A stretch of DNA of 64,000 nt from Lichenostomus cassidix (taxonomy: Eukaryota > Chordata > Aves > Passeriformes > Meliphagidae): positions 20,680,324-20,744,323 of the forward strand of contig CM039182.1 in NCBI GenBank assembly GCA_008360975.2, written 5' to 3'. The position numbers and the translations under genes were made by a program. How positions within the stretch are numbered: the first letter of the stretch is position 1; the number at the start of each line of letters is the position of its first letter. The notes under the pieces were generated by a model. That model saw nothing but the letters and a program-made list of their open reading frames with translations. It was not told the origin of the DNA and made no database searches. Positions 58,858 through 64,000 of the stretch are shown in pieces.

Positions 58858-61800
58858 GTAATGCACACAAACATCTCTTTCTATACACATACAAAAATAT
58901 ATTTTATTTGACCAGATATTTAAAAATATAAATTATTATAGTAAATGTGTCAAATGCAAATACTTTTTGTTACTCTTTCTTTGAAGGTAACATCTCACTG
59001 CTTCCTGCCCAGGTTGTTTGGATGTTGCTTACTTTTCTCTTTTTTTTTTGCTGTCACTCCTCCTCAGATTCCAAATTCTACCTGAAAATTCCAATAATGT
59101 TTTTAAATACCTTTCCTGGTTTTGTTTCTGCTTTCCTGGACTGGCCCAAATCAATAATCTCTTAGGTCTCAATGATGTGTCTGCATTCATAACCTCTTTC
59201 CAATGGAAGATTTTTCTTGGAGCCAAACAGCATGTCATGTACACTATGTCCAGCTTAAAAATTCACTGTTATTCATTCTCTGTTAATCTAGAGAGGAATA
59301 TTTTGTCTCAAGCTCATACGATACATTACACTCACATATGGACAATGTGTCTTACTACTAAAAGAAGGGAGGACAGTGTAGACAATGGAAAAAATAAACT
59401 TCTCTTGGCAAATATTTGCATTGACAACTTCTGCTCTCAGGATGATACTCACACTGCATAAAGGGACCTGTTGGACTGAGCCCAGAGGAGAGCCACAGAG
59501 GTGATTGGAAGAATAAAACACTTCTCATATGAGGAAAGGCTAAGAGAGTTTGAGTTGTTCAGCCGGGAGAAGAGAATGCTACAGGGAGAGCTTGTACCAC
59601 CTTCCAGTACCTAAAGGGGTCTTATGAGAAAGATGGAAACAAATCTTGTAGCAGGGCCTGTTGTGATAGGACAAGGGGTAATGGTTTTCAACTAAAGGAG
59701 GATCTATTTAGATTAGATGTAAGAAAGAATTCTTTTGCAATGAGGTGGTGAAATGCTGACACAGGTTGCACAGAGAGGTGGTGGATGCCCCATCCCATGA
59801 AACATTCGAGGTCAGATTGGACAGGTCTGTGAGCGGCCTGGACTAACTGGAGATGTCCAGGCTTATGGCAGATGACTTTTAAAGGTCCCTTCCAACCCAA
59901 ATTACTCTATGATTCTGGAAGGTAGAGGGATTGCACTGTGAGCTGTTACCTCATAGCTGGCCATGTATGTGTATTTACAGTGTAGTTATCTCTTTAACAC
60001 TGCGCAGTACACAGAATTTTATAATTCAGTTTGCTGTTATTAGGAAATAACTGCAGCTCCTGTCTTGATCAAACTGATTTATTATCAATTTCTTTCTCAA
60101 GGAATTTAGAATTCTCTAGTCTTTCTGCCTGGAATGCAAGAACCTTCCTGTGTTCCCTATAGCTGTGGGAGAATTCCTTATACACAGGGTGCCTCTTACC
60201 CTAACAAGAGAAGAATTGAGGATCTTCAGTTTACAGCTTTAAATTAAGATTGTCACACCTTTTAAGTTAATTTCTCCCTTCCCTCAAATGTGAAAATAGA
60301 CAAGAGAAATTCCTCCTCACTTGCTTTCCTGAAGAAATGAGAGTAGATAAGATGGTATTATCAGAAAATTGAGTGCCAGGTCAGTAGCTAACCATATTTG
60401 CTCCAAATCCATAACAGGTTCAAACTTTTGGGGGGTCACTGATCTCTCTTAGTGTACAGGACTAGGGCAGTGGTAACTTGAAAAGATGAATTGAAACATT
60501 TTTCTACCTATCTGTCAGGACATCGGGTCATATTCTGTGTTTCTTCTCCAAAAGCTGTTACAGGACCATTATGACTGAGGAGTGCTTAAGTTCTGTCTTT
60601 GCTATCTCGTCTTGCTTTAAAAAAAAGGGATTTCTGTCTAGCTCAGTAACAAAGGGCATCCTTTCAGATACCAGGTGAACTAATTCCTGATATGTCACTG
60701 CATTTTCTTTCTATAAACAGTCAGTCCCAAGAAACTTTCATATCCTTTTTTCAGTTCCTTTAACACAAATAAAATGCTTTTAAGAGAAGGCATATTTAAC
60801 AAATATGTTTGATACTCTAGACTTGATGTACTTAATTTAGGTCTGCTGAGTGAGTCATCTGCTAGTGCAAAAGGAAAAAACAAAGGAAGGCTTGGGTTCA
60901 AATTTAAGCCCAAAAGCATGACACCTTGGATGTCTCTCTGTCCTTTCAAATCTGGGAACTGGGTCATCTAGTGCAAACTTTTGTAAAGGACAGAAAATAC
61001 CAGTATGTAAGCATCTCTACAGCTATAGAAAAAACATATATATTGAGAAATAGGATGGGTATTTGATTCCAATGTTTTCTAATTGTATTAAGAGACTGCT
61101 TGACAATTTTACACTGACTAGGCTGTTAAGTTCAGGTAGGAACTTCATGACACTAGTTCTCTGTTCCCAACACAAAGAAACAGGCAGAGAGGCAGATATT
61201 TTCCTTGACCGGAACAATGTGGGATAATTTTAAGCACTGCAGTGGGCAAGGAATAACACAGAGAACCTTCATCATTTTCTTCACTGAGCAAAAGATAAAA
61301 CTCAACTCCTTTAGCTATTTTCCTTACTGGGAACTGACCCTGACATATTCTGGATCCAGTCAAGTCTTTCTCCTCATCATTCTGCTCGTGAAATTGAATT
61401 AACTCTACAAAGGCCAAAAACAAGGTCTTGTGAGAAAAACCCTGTGCACAGATTCTTAGATGAAATTCCTAGGCTATTTACAGCTATTTCAGTGGGAATT
61501 AGCCTCATAAAGGTTTTCCTAAGTCTAATTAAGTATATAACAAGAAATATCTGTAAGAAATTAAACAAAATTAATGGAAAACAGAGTTTTTCTGAGTTTT
61601 TGTCTGTGACAGAGGATGTGTAACAATTGGAACAAAATAGCTACAGAGACTAAATCTCCTCTTTTTAGTGACTCAGTACAAACAGAATCTTTTTCTAGAT
61701 TGTAACCTTAGGTAGCCTGACTTAGGTTCAGAACTGCATGGAATTGAGTGGCATATTTAATGCAAGAGCAGTGGAACTCATTTCATGTAATTTTAGTAAT

Positions 61801-64000
61801 CTGAAAGTTAGATACCAAAGCTGGTTGCCTAATTCTGTAGATAGTGACAAAATATCTTCAGAGGATGCATTATACAGCTGATTTGAAACATTTTGTCTTC
61901 TCTCCTTCTGATCCGGGTGGGGAAAATGGTTAAAGCTGGGCCTTGGGATATGCAAGCACACTGGGCAATGCCAATGCTGCATTCCCTTTAGCTTCTCCAT
62001 GCTCCTTAATAAATGCTGCATGCTTTGCCTGCACTTCCCTTCACTTGGTGAGCTCCAGGCAGAGATGGAATGTTATACCAGCTTGTGGGCAGGGACAAGG
62101 ATGATCCATCCTGTAGATTTCCTGGGTAGGAGACCTCCTGGGAAACACCCGTACCAGATCATCTTCTGCTAACTTCACTGGTCTTACATACCTTTACTAT
62201 CAAACAAGACTTTTTATGGGCTGTGATTTTACCTTTTCCCTGTAAACATTTCTGTGTCCTTTGAATAGTAACTCGCAAGTCTTGTTAAGACTCAGAAAAA
62301 ATCCACTCAAAGCAACAGAATTTTTTCCTAAGCAGAAAAAAGTAGTCCCCAGAGAACTGTTGCATCCCCCCATTTATGTCTAAATAGCTGCCAGAATAAC
62401 ATGATCTCTACTTTGCAAGCAAACTTGGAGAGAGACAGTAAATGGTGTCCTAGGGTCTGGTTGTCTTCCTTCCACTCATCTCAAAACAGTTCCCTTTTCA
62501 TAGCCCCTTTTAAAATTCACAGTTACACAGCCATCACCATAAAAGACTGTATAACATAATTAGTTTCCTAAAAAGGTTGTTATCTGCTCTTAGTAAGTCT
62601 GCAAGTGTTCTTAACTAGGCTGAAGTCTGCAGATTCAAACTGAGGATTAAAATGCAGTCAAATGCAGAATCAGGATGAGATGATTGTGGACCAGCAAGGA
62701 CTGCTCAAGAGCCAGACTGAACCCCACAGTCATGGTTTTGTAAAGAAACTTAGGGAGAAAGTATCTAAAGCAAAATTGCAACCTCTTTACCGCGTTCAGT
62801 TAATGTAAAAATTTTCATATGCCAAAGAAAGCAAAATATTGGTGACACACAACATTCCTCATGTTATAATCTACATGAAGTCATGATGATTTGCAGAAGA
62901 AATCGTTTGTGCTCATTAAAGCTGAGAACACAGTGTCATGATGTATTTTTTTCTTATAGATAGCTAATGCAAACCTGAGAAAGATTTTGTTGGAAGTGAT
63001 TGATTTATGCTAGGATTAAATAATTATTGTTTTTCATCAAAGTTATATGGGCCAGCCTGTATCTTTTGTTGCCACAAAAGATCTGTCATGTATTGAGTGA
63101 CTCCTTCCTCTTCCACTTAGTTTAACTGACAACAGCTGACCCTTTTGTCTCTTGACAGTTGTAATCTGTCACCTTAAAACCCAAACTCCCATAACAAATG
63201 ACAGTCAAATGACATGCAATGATTAGACATGTTTGAGTAAATAAAGCAGCCCAAATTTCCCAGCCAGCCAACAGAGACAGAGACAGACATTGTGCAAAGG
63301 CCAAGAAGAATCACAGACTTTTTTGGATTAACTTCAAAGTTTGGCCATAAATATGAGCCCTCTAATAAAGCTGACTTTTGGAATCAGACTTGCTGATCAG
63401 GCAAATAATAGCCTGACTCGTGCAAAACAGAAACAACCTTACATGGTTATGTTACATTGTCTTCTGATGGAGCTCCATTATGTCCCTATTTGTCTAATCA
63501 TATTTCTGAGTCATCTGAGGGAGACCCGAGGGGATCTTGTCCAGTATTCTTGACACAGATGGACATTTTTAAATATAAGACTCAGGAGTTTTCTAGTAAA
63601 ACATCTGTTTTGAAAATGCATTTCTAAGTGATGAATCTGTACCATCTGTCTGATTTGTGACAACCTTCGGGCTCCAGGCTCTTTGGAGCTTATAACATTG
63701 TGGGATATGGAATTCAGCTCATTCTTAGCTATTAATTAAGCCTGTACTGAAAACTCCTCACAATGATACAAATGTTCTGGGAGAGTTAGGGGAGGCAGTA
63801 ATGTAAAGAAACCACAAAGGGTGTGTGATGTTCCCAAGAAGTTTGAAGTTTATTTTATTTTCTTTTAATGTTTTTGAATATAATTGTATTGTTTCTCTCT
63901 TGACTTTTTGACAGTTTGAGATCTGTGAATTTGGCAGTCCTGATTGCATGAACTTTAATAGTTAGAAGGGAGAAAAATCTAGTTTTAATCAGAAAAAGTT
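58858..64000 (+). other. ITGA8 intron, 5' part (runs off the window)
   Basis: Non-coding. It contains one + strand CR1 fragment (59463-59917). I looked for the next alpha-8 exon (a DPYALASLVSF-like stretch), the transmembrane helix and the GFFxR tail motif and found none, so the intron is at least 5.1 kb. Confidence 0.8.
59463..59917 (+). mobile_element. CR1 LINE, 5'-truncated 3' fragment
   Basis: This is the best-preserved CR1 3' end here. Landmarks in order are ggacctgttggactgagcc, catatgaggaaaggctaaga, gagttgttcagccgggagaa, gggcctgttgtgatagg, acaaggggtaatggtttt, gagaggtggtggatgccccat, and ggtcccttccaacccaaatt followed by ctctatgattct. The start inside the last part of ORF2 is typical 5' truncation from incomplete reverse transcription. 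It is non-coding. Confidence 0.93.

Noticed and set aside
59018..59461. A 147-codon open frame on the + strand
   Set aside because: It starts across a T-rich low-complexity stretch, shows no homology I recognise, and ends where a CR1 copy begins. It is treated as chance.
63900..63965. Possible next ITGA8 exon after a tttgacag acceptor-like site at 63906-63914
   Set aside because: The sequence that follows does not encode the expected calf-2 continuation and lacks a suitable donor.
1..64000. tRNA, rRNA, CRISPR, operon or phage-like structures
   Set aside because: None were seen. The composition, splice signals and repeats are those of a vertebrate intron-rich gene, so prokaryotic feature types do not apply.

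Overview
The window is about 64 kb of AT-rich, intron-dominated vertebrate DNA, almost certainly from a bird. It carries the middle-to-3' part of one gene on the + strand: integrin alpha-8 (ITGA8). Fifteen coding exons, each with a GT donor and an AG acceptor, join into one uninterrupted reading frame of 1,670 bases (about 556 codons) from 2076 to 58857. The bird assignment rests on several CR1-type LINE copies, two of them with the avian-style 3' end (tccaa...ttctatgatt), and on short exons in introns of 0.5 to 12.4 kb. The species cannot be fixed from the sequence alone.

Layout. Bases 1-2075 are the 3' end of an upstream intron. Exons at 2076, 14694 and 16668 encode the last blade of the alpha-subunit beta-propeller, with its calcium loop, and the start of the thigh domain. 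Exons at 23924, 24479, 25759 and 26363 encode the thigh and the knee (genu) loop. Exons at 27399, 33938, 39539 and 42642 encode calf-1. Exons at 48289, 50220, 55817 and 58744 encode most of calf-2, including the basic heavy/light-chain processing site. The exons for the end of calf-2, the transmembrane helix and the cytoplasmic tail are not seen and should lie beyond 64000. The signal peptide, most of the propeller and the promoter lie upstream of base 1.

The introns hold the mobile-element record: three + strand CR1 3' fragments (28909-29262, 43372-43992, 59463-59917), one - strand CR1 fragment with recognisable but broken reverse transcriptase (50590-51590), a probable older CR1-like relic (53080-53560), and a compact 263-bp solo LTR in the - orientation with a 4-bp target duplication (47046-47316). 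Simple repeats include a 12-unit CTCTT array, an AAAAC array and several short tandem duplications.

No second protein gene, RNA gene, CRISPR array or operon-like system was found. I see no convincing undescribed system. The points most worth a second look are the well-delimited solo LTR, a strong decoy 3' splice site 75 bases before the first exon, an RGDS motif inside this RGD-binding integrin's own propeller, and the processing site being carried on a frame-neutral exon.
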